DNA of 64,000 nt from Calliopum simillimum (lineage: Eukaryota > Arthropoda > Insecta > Diptera > Lauxaniidae), in the NCBI GenBank assembly GCA_951812925.1, contig OX638368.1, positions 150,522,492 through 150,586,491 on the forward strand. Reading direction: 5' to 3'. Numbering within the stretch: the first letter of the stretch is position 1; each line of letters opens with the position of its first letter. Position numbers and translations under genes: made by a program. Shown here in pieces: positions 34,664-47,653 of this stretch. Below the pieces are notes generated by a model. It was not told where the DNA came from. It saw only the letters and a program-made list of their open reading frames with translations, and made no database searches.

Positions 34664-36792
34664 TATATATATTTATATATAAATGTCTCAACATGGGCTA
34701 CATTTCATTCATAGATGTCATTTATCTCAAATGTTTTTTCCGACTAGTTTTACTCAATACCTCGGTTTCTACAACCCTAAGGTGCCAAGAACACTACATA
34801 GAATTGAAGATTTGGAGGCGGTTATTCAAACTTTTTTTTTGTGATACTATCTAATATCACAGTCCCCAGACTTAAACACCATCTAAGACTAATGAGTTAC
34901 TTAAAATGATCATTAAAAAAAATAGTAAATGAACATGTACGTATAGTCAATTTATGGAGCGAGGTTCAAGATGCTTGATGTTATATTCAATCAGATATTG
35001 GCGGTGTTACGCCCCTGAATGAAAAAAAAAAACGCTCTTACGGCTAAACCGTTGTATCAATTTTTATAAAATTTGGTATGGAGATAGGGTTAACACTAAG
35101 GAAGAATAATATGGCCTTTATGATTTTAAGTCGGCTTTGCCACGCTCCTAAAGAAAAAATGCATAGACATGATTGGGTGGTCTTTTTAAACTCAAATTGA
35201 AATGGACGCAAACTCTTGTAGTAAAAAAAGTGCAACACTGGCTGATGTGAAACAAAACAGATATAACGCGAGCGATGCCGGAGAATTCAACAAGTAAGTA
35301 GTTGACTATGTATTAATGTTTATTATATAAGGGATTTTAGTAGATTTACCAACACTCTGTAGGCAGTTAACATGATCAACTTAATTAATTTATAGTTATT
35401 CTGAACATAAAAACAGAGTTCCAAATCCAATGTAAATCTCAGCTGAAGGAAGAATTTTTGTGAACTACTCGTATGCTTCATTGAGCACTGAATTGATGGT
35501 TTAAAAAAACGAAAAAAAAAAAAAAAATGAAATTAATTTTCTTCTTTGATTCCCACTCGTGTGAGAAAGCACGAAAAACATAAATTTCCACCAAATTAAG
35601 TGGCACGATCAAAATTTATGACAAGTCTGGCGCTGATCTGTGAGCCACTATTTTGTCATTGACAAGCACCGGTGCTGTCACTTGCTACTCGCCAGAAAAA
35701 ACGAAATCAAAATGAAACAGTCAATTTTAATGTCATTTTGATTGGGTAATAAAATTTGATTGTCACCTTTGTGTTGTATCGTACAAGATGCGGCAGCAAG
35801 TGATGCGCTTTTCCGGAAAGTGTGTTGATAGAAAGTTGAACAGGTTGAACATGGCATTTACAATTTCGTATGTTTCCTGGCTAAACGGAAGCTGTTAGAT
35901 TTTATGACTTTTATTTATGTGCCCATATGAAAGTGGGGGAGGTATTATAGGGATTTAAATGTACAAAGGTGTAGCGAGTATGTAAACGAGTTGAAAGGTA
36001 ATTGTGTTGTCTTCTTTTTGTTGTTTTTGTTTTTATCTTTTGGCATGAGAGATAAATGTACTGAGATGCTTATCTGGAGAATTTAAATTCAAAGGTTATA
36101 CTTGAGCAATTTTTGATAAATAACCATTAATGTCAAGTGCCCTTTGATTTCTTGAAAGATATCTTGTTGTCAAACAATACTAGCATTTCATTATAAAAGT
36201 AATACTGGTAAAAGATTACAAGACTTTTAATTTTTGTAGACTCTAATTTTTATGTTTTTATCTGTAACAAATTACAAGAAATAACACAATATTGAATACA
36301 TTAAAATTGTAGCAATAATTTCTTATTTAAATACCTTCATTATAATGAGGTAGAATGTGATGAAAGGTATTTATGATTGTTTTTTGCAGTTTTCTACTTG
36401 TTTGACATATTGCCAAAAAACAAAAAAAAAAAAACATAATTTAATACATGTAAAATGATCGAAATGTATTACTTTTTCGATTTGGTTGTTCAACACCTTC
36501 AATTGCATATTGTGTATTTTATGAATTTTCTAAATATTTTTGCTAATTAAGTTTTTTGTTACGCAGCTGTGTCCCATTAAGCGGATGTTGAGCTCGTTAA
36601 CATGATTATAAAATTTGCTTAACAATTTTGTTTAATTGGCTCATAAAAATGCTTGAGTTAAACTTATTCGAGCAAACTGTGTTGTACGTAAGAAGTACTA
36701 TTCCTGTACATACATACATATGGGGCATACCATGCCAAATCGGACATCAATTGGCTTTTGCCTCTTCGAATCTTTCAAATTTTTTATTATTA
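34664..36792. other. No gene recognised
   Basis: AT-rich DNA. 35045-35160 shares a phrase (CACGCTCCTAAAGAA type) with 39850-39890 in inverse orientation, so part is a dispersed repeat. 35580-36060 looks less repetitive. No RNA gene seen. Confidence 0.35.
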
Positions 36793-37195
36793 GGGGAGAG
36801 TCATCGGGTATGGACAGGCTTTGTTTTTGAATCATAATTTGTTACTGGTTAAACCGTTTCGGGTGTTTTATATATCGTTTGAAAGGCAAAAAACATAAGC
36901 CAAAGGACAGATGATTATTTCATCACACGCAAAAGTAATGGGCAATTTTCAAAAGAAACATGCCTTTTGAAAAATATGTATCCGGGTATGGGACACCTAG
37001 AAATATGCAATGAAAATTAGAAAATACGAAATATAAACCCCATGACTATGCGTAAACACAAAACCTTCATTCATTTATCATTACATACATTTGGATATTT
37101 GACAGTTGCACTTGATTTGAGTTCGAAAAAAAGTGTCCCATACCCGGATACATAATGTGTCTTATACCCGGAACATGACACTTTTTCAACAATGC
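36793..37195. mobile_element. Truncated TA-type element with iterated TATCCGGGTATGGGACA motif
   Basis: Starts GGGGAGAGTCATCGGGTATG directly after TA (36791-36792). CCGGGTATGGGACA-type phrases follow at 36983, inverted at 37134 and again at 37170. I do not find the matching right end, so this is probably a one-ended fragment. It has the same G-rich start and motif reiteration as the elements at 3686 and 22734. Confidence 0.45.
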
Positions 37196-39480
37196 CAAAA
37201 AATAATGTTTTAACCATTTATGTTTTTACAAACGCATATCGTATCATAAAGAAGACATAAAACACTAAATGCTAAGGCATGATACTTTCCTTTTGCAATT
37301 GGCTAAGGGGCCGCTACAAATATAATATAGTCCTCTGTATGGGGGTCGTTTACTTCAACTGGTGATATCTCGGAGAGTAAGGGCCCAATTGGAAAAGTTT
37401 GAAAATATGGTTTGATAAGAAAGATTATGGCTATTCGATGCCATTAAGAACATGAAATTACATAGTTTCGACGGACTGTGCCATAAGCTTGAAAACAGCG
37501 CTTGCTCCAACTTCAAGGAGAGATATCATGCAGGCATGTGATCAATTCTGACGTTGAATTCGGATTCACCATCAAAAGTATGTAAGGGTATATTAGACCG
37601 GGTCTCTTAAAAAAGGAGAGTATCCAGAAAACAAAAATTTCTTCTTTTTTGGATCACTTTAAAAACAGCCAAAATCGTATTTTTCCATAACTTTGGCAGG
37701 TGATAACGATGTTTAAAAATTATATAGGGCTCAATTGAGCCTTAATTAGCACTTTTTGGGTAAAATGTGAATATATTTTTAAAGAATTAAATTTTGTAAA
37801 GAAGAAATGATTTTTAAACATGGAGTGGGAGAACATCTGGATTTAGCAGAGTTCAAACAAGCCATGTGGAGTAATGAGTACATAGTTGCAATATTATCTT
37901 GATAAAAACAAATTTAGAAAAATCTTAAAGGCTAGTACTATCAGAACAAAAAGCTAAAAAAAAAACGGAGCTGCAAAAGCCAACACCATCTAGCAAATAT
38001 ATTTTTATATTAAGAAAATGAAAAATTAAAAAAAATTACTATAAAAAATGAACATAAATTTCTGTCGCAAATACCACACATACAAACACACACACGAAGA
38101 TTTTGCTAAATCGTCCATTTAAAAATGCAAATACTAAAGGGACACATTTTAAGCGGAACCCGCTTTGATCCTTCAAAGCAGGCGAAAATAAATTGCTCAA
38201 TTATGAAATATTAACTAGTTAGTGCGTCTCCCTGTGGGAGCAACATCAACATCAACTAATTACTCTCTTGCAACTGATGAGATGGCGGATGCTGTGCAGC
38301 ATTCAAGATGCGGCAAATGACAGAATTAAATTCGTTCGCGGCGGCATTGATTCACAGGCAGCTAATTAGTTTTAAGACAAATGCACCAGAGCGCACTTGA
38401 AGCATCAAATGTACGAAAATAAAATCCAATGATGAAATTTTCATATACAAAAAGAGGAACATCATAAATGACTCAAGTAAGTAGGCTTCACCCAGCAGTA
38501 ATTGAATTTTACTGTGGTAACTTTAATTTTTTGAATTTGTTTCTTGCCCCTTGTACGTACATACAACTAAAAATACAATTCGAAATACAAATCTGTAGTC
38601 GGAAGTATGTACGTTCCAGATGCTCTGAAATTGAAATGAAACGACGGGCGCTATGCTTGTAATTACCAATTTATTACCTTCCAGTTTGACATTTTGACAT
38701 AATGTTGTTGGTTGCTGTTGATTGTGTGGATACATAGTAATCTTATGTCGCTTTGTAAAATAGAACAAACTCATCGCTTTCAACTAATTAGACTATTTGT
38801 CTTTTCGAATAGTTGAGATTTGTTTAAATTAGTAGTATCTGTGCAGAACTCTGACTGTGTGACTGATGGGTCCACCTTCTCTTGTGAAAGTCATTTAACG
38901 TTTTTTGGTTAATAAATGACATTCCTTTGATTAGTTTTCTATGAAGACAAAGTGCTAAGTTGGGGCTTTTTGTAATTTTTTGGATAATTGGATTTGTACG
39001 GTTTTATCGTGGTATTTTGTTCATTATAGAATTTTTAGTTTTCATTATTGGATTTTTAAGAATCGTTTTATGGGTAGCCAATCATATATAAGAAACAAAA
39101 TAAACCACAAAATTTACAGATTCCAGAAGAACTTATTTGAACAGTTTTCAAATCAAAGATAAAAACCAAAATTTGTTATATTTTTTATTAGGATGTTCAT
39201 TTCAAAATATGAAAGCTAAGAGTGGAAAAAATGTCGGAAAAAATTTTACATTTGAGTAATTGATAACACTTCTTTACTATTAATTGATCTTGGGCCGCTC
39301 CTTTGGGAACAAATTTGATTCCATTCCAAGACAATATAGATAAATTAATTATTGATTAACTTAATAGATCCACACTGTTGTTTTGAGGTTTTTTATATTG
39401 TTATTTGAACTAAACGTTAAGTGAGGAACGGAAGCCTTTCAGAGTGGTTTGATTTTCAAGTTTTTTTCGAAATCACATGC
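37196..39480. other. Repeat DNA followed by a non-repetitive stretch
   Basis: 37340-37780 contains phrases (TGATATCTCGGAGAGTAAG) shared with 60470-60500, a dispersed family. 38200-38420 is GC-richer and looks unique, with TAATTA-containing sites (AACTAATTACTC, GCTAATTAGTTT), the core bound by homeodomain proteins; this might be regulatory DNA. No coding gene is recognised. Confidence 0.35.
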
Positions 39481-39700
39481 CGTTATCAAAAAACTTCAAT
39501 AACACAGTGCAACAAATTGAGAGGAAATCTATCTGAATGTCATCTTAGTAATGTTTTTCGGCTAATCCAGGGTCGCTGATTTCGAATCAGGTAACTGTTT
39601 TTTCCTATCAAGTCTGAGATCGGAGTTATCCTTGATTTAAAGTGCATAAAACATTATTTTCAGACATATGTTTGTTTTTTCGATAAAAAATAAAAATGGT
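39481..39700 (+). repeat. Dispersed repeat copy (CAAGTCTGAGATCGGAGTTAT family)
   Basis: AATTGAGAGGAAATCTATCTG, GCTGATTTCGAATCAGGTAA, AAGTCTGAGATCGGAGTTAT and TTGATTTAAAGTGCA occur in the same order as in 60310-60440 and, inverted, 61890-62020. A shorter relative is at 47745-47785. Non-coding; type unknown. Confidence 0.5.
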
Positions 39701-41499
39701 TTTAATTCACTAAAACCTTAATAACTTTTTAAAATATGATCTGATTTTAGTAAATTTGGGCTTAAAATATTTAAAATATATAAAAACTACTATGAAAATA
39801 AATTTTTCGCTGCTATAACTCAGCCAACTTGAATCAGATCTTAGTAAGTGGTACATTCTTTAGGAGCGTAAGCATTTTTCTTTAAAACAGTGCAAGAACA
39901 AATTCGATAGAAACTGGGTTTTTCGACATATTTTCTTAAAAATAGAGCTATGACATCAAAAATCGAAATAGCCGATTATCTCGAGAAAGATCCCTAGAAA
40001 AAAAAAAAATATGTGTGTTTTTCGGACTTAGCGAACTCAAAATAGTTTAGAAAATATGGTTAATTATTTATTATTAATTAAATTAATTATTTTTAACGTA
40101 TATAGTGTAATCAGCCACATCAAAAAATATCAAGTTCCTTCCCTTAAAAAAACGAGATGCCAGAGTGTAGCCGACGTTAGCTCATATTACATGTTGTTAG
40201 TCATAGATTATCGACGGACTATCCCACTTTAGTGATGAGCATTTCTAATTTAAAATGCTGCAGGAATAAACTCATAAGAAATAAAAAATCCATAGATCGT
40301 CCGACAACATTTGCCGTGTATTTCTTCCTCCAACAATGCGCCGCAACAAATGTGTCATGCAACACTTGAAACCACCATGGCCTTTCCTTCTGCGTTTTGT
40401 TGATCTATTTGATTTTTTAAGGATTTATCGCTTTCTTAAGTTAATATGGCACGAAGTGTGACAAACAGCGCCCCTAATAACTTCCTTGACGCTGAATGTT
40501 GATGGTGCGATATTGAATACTCCTCGCTTAACAGGCAACGAGATGAAAGATGATTTAGTGAGGCGCGTGACAGATTTACAAGTTGCGATTTTACATATTA
40601 ATTTATCATAAATATGAAACATGTAAAATCCTAATAGGGAGTACTTTGGCTGTTGAGGAGGCAAATGCTTTGTAAATTCAGAAAACTTATTTTTCCAATA
40701 ACTTCTATGGGGACCATAGATAGGGCTTTGTCAATTGCCAGCACAAATTACTTGTTTATTATGTTTTTTTTTTTTTTTTTTTTTTGTTAAACTTAGAAAA
40801 TATATTTTATTTAATTTCGAAAACGTAAACCAATGACGCCAAATTACTTTAAATGCATTCAATTTCTGCAAATTACAACAACTAATTTTAGTTCCCCATA
40901 ACAAATGTCATCGCTAAGCGGGTCCAATTATGTATGTCGCTTGCAAATGACACATGTGCGCAATGTTTAACATGTGCAATGTCGTATGTGTGAGCACAAT
41001 CTACGACGGGACAAAAGCAAAAGTTTTATCTAATAAAAAAATTTATTTTTGAAAATTTTATCATTTTGTTTTTACAGTTACAAAGTGTTGACGGATTTAT
41101 ACGACACGATGTGCGAATTTTGTCGCTATTGCTTTGTAGCGTTTTTAATGATGTTTTTAAGTAATTTTTAATTTTGGAATGAATGTTTAAATATTTGCTT
41201 AATAATTTAATTATATTAATAATTAACTAAGCGTTAATTTAATTAGTTGTATTAAGTCAAGTGAATACATTTTTGATATATTACATCAAACTTCTACATA
41301 ATTCCTTCTAATTGTGATATACTGTGTGGAAAATATGTTAAAAAAAATATTTATCATTAATATGCATGAAATTAATAAGCATAAATGTTTTAATATATGT
41401 ATAAAAGAGGTAGCAAAAACCATAAAATATCATATATATAAGCGCAATAAACGCAAAATAAAAATAAAACTGCAAAAATGAAAAACACACTGAAACTGA
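39701..41499. other. No gene seen
   Basis: AT-rich; a T22-type tract lies at about 40764-40785. Open frames such as 40425-40664 have no recognisable features. Confidence 0.35.
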
Positions 41500-41905
41500 A
41501 TCCTTTACTTCTTCACTTGAAAACTTCTTCCCGCGAACTCGATTTTTCAGGTTCAAGATGATGAACCAAGGTTTCGTCCACAGTAACAATTCGAGCCAAT
41601 AATCCATCTCCATCTTCACAATAAAGGTCTAAGAAGGTCGCAAGAATACTTTATGCTCTGTTTTTTTAAGGCTTCGTGAGCAATCTCAGCACCTATCTTC
41701 CTGTGACTTTTGTCATGCCAAGGTTATCGTGCAGGATTTTCAAAATGGTTGTATCTAATACTCCAACCATTTCTGGGAGATGTGTTTTATTTGGTCGATC
41801 ACCTTCCAATATTTTTTTTTTGACTTTTTAAATGATTTGCGAAACTGTCACCTCGATCGGTCATCTTCAAGTGGGTCCCTGCCCAGCTTAAAAACGTTAT
41901 GCCAC
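41500..41905 (-). pseudogene. Mariner transposase relic
   Basis: The minus strand, read in shifting frames, gives LGRDPLEDDRS near 41880, VGVLDTTILKILHDNLGMTKV (HTH region) and GDGLLARIVTVDETLVHHLEP near 41560. The last contains the VDET motif around the first catalytic Asp of mariner-type transposases. At least two frameshifts and several stops (for example after KVTGR) break it, and the C-terminal half with the other catalytic Asp residues is missing. No terminal repeats found. An old, dead fragment. Confidence 0.65.
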
Positions 41906-44237
41906 TGGGTCTTTCTTTACGTTATCTACCAAGATTCGACTTGACATCTCCGATTTCTATGAAAATTCGTGAAAAGTTGGTATTTGACACACATATTACT
42001 GTGGTAAAATAATTTTCCGAAATTCCGAAAATTTTCAAGATGGCGGCCATAGGAAGTTCGATTCAACCTTTGGATACTCCCATATAAGAAAATTTATAGC
42101 TCCTCGGCTTTTTAACTGATTTTAATGAAACTTTCAGGGTTTCTGTAGAAAAGTAAGAGCTTTTGAAAAAAATAAAAAATAATCACACTAAAAAAAAAAT
42201 AGTTTTTTGTCAAAAAAAAAACCTTTTTTCCTTTTTCAAAGCCATTTTGAGGCTTGGAGCACCCTTTTTATTTTTTTTTTAAATATTTTTATTTAAAAGT
42301 ATATTTTACTACAATTATTTTTCAGTCCTCAAAATTATGGTATGTTTTACGGTTATCCAGTTATGAGTTTTGGAAGTTGTATGATGTTATGTTTATCATG
42401 AGTCGTTAGTGCGCTACCTACCATACAGGGCTGCCATCTTCCGGACGGTATTTTTTTTAGTGAACCTTAGTGAAATTTTTCATAGAATTTTTTTGTGCAA
42501 TATTTTAACCCATTATAACCAAGTTTTTGGATAAAGGGGTCAAAAAGACCCATAAAAACGGGATATAACGGGTTAATATGTTCTAGAAAATTGTTCCTTG
42601 CTTGATTCCATGTTAAAGCTTTAGGAGACTTTCAGGCATTTATTTTTATCAAACTATTTTTATGCTTCTGGAACAATTTTGGACATTTTCCACATTCCTA
42701 AAATTTTTTCGATTATGTATTAATGTATAATATGTATATGTTTGGACTATTTAACATTTTTCAACTTTTTTCTTGCGACATTTGACATTTTGTGAATTTT
42801 ATGAACTTTTTCATTATTAAGTATTATTACGAGCACTTAAGTTTTTCTCGATAATGTACGTAAGACCACCCTAATAGACATTTAACACAAAAAAATAATT
42901 GAAGTGCTAAAATAACAAATTCTCAATTCAACCAAAATTGTGGTGGGAATGGCTTATGGGCAATATTAGTGGGTGCTGCGCGATGTTGTAAAATATTCAA
43001 TATTCGACAAAGGTGAATAAAATAACGAAAGCCTTTTTAGCATCAACGCCAACAACTTCAAACATTTACGAGTGCAGCCAAATTTTTAACGTAAATACTA
43101 AAGTTGTAAAACACAAAAACGTGAATGTAACGCAACAACAAAAACAACGTAGTATGCTTAACGGTTACGGATATTTCAGTTTCAGCTTCAGATAGCCAAC
43201 GAAGCCTTCAACTCTATTCTAGACCATGAAATATTTAGAAGCTCTCACACGAGCTTAGATTGCAATATAAATATTTAATGTTGAAGTTTTTTTTTTTTGC
43301 TCCATCCACAAAGTCCTAGTCAAAAAAAAAAAAAGAATAAAAAACAACAATAAGTGTGAAAATTTTTAGTCGATCAAGTGCGATAATTATGTACTCTATC
43401 TTCTGCATACATATTTATTTAAAAGCACTTAGTAACTTATTCAAAAGGAAAACTCAGAAACAATATTGATCTGTTATAAGTTTCTTAGATTAGAGATTTT
43501 TTTTTCAAAACTTCAGCCCAAAAACAGTTTTTTCCATTAGCACAGGAAAAAGGGTCGGAAAAAAAATGATAAGGAATCTCTAGCATTTTCAGAAAATAAC
43601 TGGAAATTGAAAAATTTTTGTGGAAAAATTTGAAAAAATTTGATGCAAACGTATATTAAACCTTTTCGAAAAACCAAAAAATGGTTCTGAATATGGGAAA
43701 AATTTTAGTTTTAAAATTTAACTGTTAAACTTTTTATATAGATTTTACGCCGCTAAATTCGAATCTCCAATTTATTTCTCAGTAAGATCTATAGTTTTGA
43801 AGACATTGTCTATTCAAGGTGGAAAATAGTGATACGAAATGGAATGGCCAATATCTTCAAAATTACAGACCACTTTTCGGTTTTTAAAATGGTTTGGGAT
43901 GCATCAACTATTCTCTTAAATGGACCAAATTTTACGTAGTGTTTGTTTCCATCAAAAATAACATTTTGGTACTGTGAGAGCGCAATTTCAAGAAAATTTT
44001 AGTTTTTCATACAAATATAAACCATTGTGTTAGAAAAATGCATGGACAGATTTATATGAAAATTATCTTTGCAAACGTATGAATAAAAATTTCATTAAAA
44101 TATTTTTTATCTGAACATACCGCATTTACGTAAAAATAATCATTTTCGTCTTTAAAGTATGCAGTACCTATAACAAATTTTAACTCTAAACTGTAACTAC
44201 TTTGTATATGATTTCCAGGACTAGAAGGAAAGCTTAC
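41906..44237. other. No gene seen; small hairpin at 42509-42590
   Basis: TAACCCATTATAACC at 42513 faces GATATAACGGGTTAAT near 42575, forming an imperfect 80-bp hairpin with a short GGGGTCAAAAAGACCC core, a possible miniature element. 43050-43150 has CAACAA repeats. The rest is AT-rich with no recognisable gene. Confidence 0.35.
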
Positions 44238-44561
44238 ACTGTGCTAGTTTTTGGGACCTTTTTTTGGTCTTGCGGAAGATAGGTCATTCTTACCTAATTC
44301 GGGTACGGGGAATTCAGTGGTGCTAGCCGTTTTACTGGATTGCTTCATCACCCCAAACAAAAAGTTCAAATCAAAATTACGTCTAGAAAGAGTTGTTTTT
44401 CATAAAGAATCTCTTAGTAACTTCTGATAAATCAATAATTTTTCATCAGAAGCAGTGCCGGATTAAGACAAATGGGGGCCCTAGGCCATTCAAATTTTGG
44501 GGCCCTCTTTTTTTAATAATTGTAAAATTAATCTTTATTTATGCATTTAAAGAATTTAAGA

Positions 44562-45340
44562 ATTTTGAACACTGTAAACGTTTTAATTTCAGGTGGTTTT
44601 TATTTTATTAATTAAGAAAAATACGCTTGACATATAAATATAAAACATTGCATATGTATTAATTGAAGTTAGTACTACATGCAAAAATTTGTAGCATCCT
44701 TGGCAACTTTTTATGTAGCCTTTATCTTCTTTTTGACCAAAGCCCAGAATTTTTCAATTGACCAGATTTCTGGACAGTTTGCATGACTTACTTCACGAGG
44801 CACCAAAATCACATTATTTCTTGAGTACCCCTGCAAGGCTATTTTACTATAATGACAAGATGCTAAGTCTGGCCAAAGGAAAGTGGAAACTTCATGCTTT
44901 CGTGGGAAAGGCTAAAGTCTTTTTTCCAAGCATTCCTTAATATAGAATTCGGAGTTTAATGTTCCAGTGGTTAAAAAAGAATTGCTCCTTTTGCCACAAC
45001 GGCAGTTTGCTTGCCAAACCAAAAACTTACGAGGAAATTTCGACTGCTTTTTTGACTTAAGCTTTTCGCCCACATTCCCCCGCGTGTCTACAGTGTAAAA
45101 TTTTTGGCCAGGAAGCAGCGCAAAATCGGCTAAAACATACGTTTCGTCGTCCATGATGCAGCATTCAAAATTTTGGGAAAAAATTAATTTTAATTTTATG
45201 CCGTGCTGTTATTGGATAAAATGTGTCGGACAATTTTGTCGAACGCAGTCCTTATACAAAGTTTTATATTTATATGTCAAGCCAATTTTTCTTAATTAAT
45301 AAAATATAAACCACCTGAAACGTTTACAGTGTTCAAACCC
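44562..45340 (-). mobile_element. Tc1/mariner (IS630-type) transposon fragment nested in the hAT element
   Basis: Inverted repeats of about 75 bp, starting ACACTGTAAACG near 44566 and ending with its inverse near 45338 and including CTTGACATATAAATATAAAA, bracket transposase sequence on the minus strand. I could not define the TA duplication. The best-preserved coding stretch is 45154-44912; downstream frames that recall a DxxxxHYA-type second catalytic block and a CPE/IEKFWALVK-type third block are broken by stops (about 44880-44700). Confidence 0.55.
44912..45154 (-). pseudogene. Tc1/mariner transposase fragment around the first catalytic Asp
   Basis: An open frame of 80 residues starting MDDETYVLADFALLPGQ. 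DDETYV carries the first catalytic Asp of an IS630-type DDE transposase, and KFPRKFLVWQANCRCGKRS and TGTLNSEFYIKECL follow in the order typical of the family. The N-terminal DNA-binding part is absent. The copy lies inside the hAT element, on its minus strand. Inactive. Confidence 0.65.
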
Positions 45341-46277
45341 CTCAACCAGCTTATTGATATCATATGAAGGTTGCAAACACAATAAAACAATCAAAATAGT
45401 TTTTTTTCTGACAAATATTTTTTTTGACTTTACAAAATTAACAGTATAGTAATTTATAAAATAATCTTTCGACATCTCTTTTAAATATTACAACGACGTT
45501 CATCTTTTAAAAACTTTTCACATAAAACAACATCTCGATTTGTCACTAATTAAAAAAACGTTATTTTTTTATCAAGAAAACCGACCAAATGAGTTTTGCA
45601 AAACGGCCAAGCATCAAATGGTTTTGTGACGTTTAAAACAACAACAACAGTTTCATGCAGCTTAACTCAAGTGTGTTGAAGCCTTTTTCGTTGCGATCGA
45701 GCATTTGGAATTCTAATTTTGTTATTGATTTGTTGTTGTCAAAGCATGCTTGGACTTAAATTTGCCAAATTTTGTGAGCTAGTTCTTTTAATCAGCCGAT
45801 TAAATATTTTAGCGCTTAGATTTTCGTGGGGGCCCCTGGTCGTCGGGGGCCCTAGGCCATGGCCTAGTCTGGCCTAATGGTTAATCCAGCACTGATCAGA
45901 AGTATATTTTCCAGTCCATGATGAATTAATGGACATTCGAATTGCTAACTTTTAAATCAATTTATTGGATATTTTTTTATTTTAACGTTAACTTTTTCCG
46001 AATTTTCTTAAAATTTTAGTTTTTGCTCAGTCATTTGTGGGTTTATTCACTAAATCTAGAATAAAACTGTCATTTGTCATATGATTTTGTTCTCTAAAAG
46101 CTTGAAATTTTTGCAATAAAATAATAAAATTTAAAGTTTTTAGTTATCGTTCCGGAAATAGCCTTTGGATGTTATTGTAAGATATCCTGTTTTTAAAGGC
46201 TTATTACTCAGGATGTGGTAATCCAATTGAAAAATAGTTAAAGTACGGCTTGCAAAGCGTAATTTTTGTTATCCGTA

Positions 46278-47653
46278 CACGGTGTGCCTTAACCCGTTCT
46301 AAATCGGACGTCGTAGCACATCAAATTTTTTTCCAGATTCTGTTTACTTATCGTTCAAATGATGTATAAAAAAATTTTCACTCGTGACTCTTCGACTAAA
46401 TTTTGAGATAATCGCTTTTCCAATTGGGGCATTTTCCCATACAAAAAGAAAAAAAAAAATTTTTTGAACTACATTAAACAAAAATTAAAATAATCACAAT
46501 CGATGTGTTTTGCGCTGTTTAACGCGATTCCGACCTTAGAATTGCTCTATCGTGTATAGTTTATGAGATGTTGTAACCTAAAGACCAAAAAAAGTCGTTT
46601 TTTGCAATTTTTTGAAGCTATATAACTATATAACATATCATTTATTCGTCAAATGTGGCTTAAATACTTGAAAGCCCCAATCATTTCCTTTCAAACCTCA
46701 TTTAAATTATATTTATATCTTCATGCTTCTAAGAGATATCGTATATCGAAATATTGTCAAAACGGGTTTTTTGCAATTTTGTGTCTTTTTAGGTTAGGAT
46801 ATCTTTAAGGAAGAAAAAGATATCAACATAATTTAAATTAGGTTTTAAAGGCAAAGATTAGGACTTTAAAGTTGCTTACCAGATTAAACGAAATTAAAAT
46901 TTCTTTCACATTTTAAACATGTTCAACGAACCGACTACTTCTAAATTCAGCCGTTTGACACCCCGAGTGTTGTTACGTGTATGGCATACGGCTGAATTTT
47001 GAAATGGTCGGTTCGTTGAACATGTTTAAAATGTGAAAGAAATTTTAATTTCGTTTAATCTGGTAAGCAACTTTAAAGTCCTAATCTTTGCCTTTAAAAC
47101 CTTATTTAAATTATGTTGATATCTTTTTCTTCCTCAGAGATATCCTAACCTAAAAAGACACAAAAGTGCAAAAAACCCGTTTTGAAAATATTTCGGTATA
47201 CGATATCTCTTAGAAGTATGAAGATATAAATATAATTTAAATTAGGTTTTAAAGAAAATGATTGGGGCTTTCAAGTGTTTAAGCCACATTTGACGAATAA
47301 ATGATATTTTACATAGTTATTTAGCTTCAAAAAATGGCAAAAAACGACTTTTTTTTGTCTTTAGGTTACAATATCTCAGAAACTATACACGATAGAGGTT
47401 GGATTTGCGTTAAACATCGCAAAACACATCGATTGTGATTATTTTAATTTTTGTTTAATGTAGTTAAAAAAATTTTTTTTTTCTTTTTGTATGGGAAAAT
47501 GCCCCAATTGGAAAAGCGATTATCTCAAAATTTAGTCGAAGAGTCACGAGTGAAAATTTTTTTATATATCATTTGAACGATAAGTAAACAGAATCTGGAA
47601 AAAAATTTGATGTGCTACGACGTCCGATTTAGAACGGATTAAGGCACACCGTG
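46278..47653. mobile_element. 1.38-kb near-perfect foldback element, CACGGTG termini
   Basis: CACGGTGTGCCTTAACC at 46278 and its inverse to 47653 begin arms of about 670 bp that pair almost throughout. The loop of about 35 bp is near 46955-46990. It is flanked by CGTA at 46274-46277 and 47654-47657, a possible 4-bp duplication. Inner phrases such as GATATCAACATAATTTAAAT and AGGTTAGGATATC recur. It does not encode a recognisable protein. Four-base duplication with CAC ends recalls Chapaev-type elements (tentative). Confidence 0.7.

Larger units (their letters stand above)
44453..45894. mobile_element. hAT-type element (CAGTGCCGGATTAA termini)
   Basis: CAGTGCCGGATTAAG at 44453 and GGTTAATCCAGCACTG to 45894 are flanked by the 8-bp duplication ATCAGAAG (44445-44452, 45895-45902). 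GGGGGCCCTAGGCC phrases lie just inside both ends. The matching site in the opposite arm (about 48124-48134) reads on without the element. Its interior contains a Tc1/mariner-type fragment and no hAT transposase, so it is a non-autonomous element that captured or was invaded by another transposon. Confidence 0.8.
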
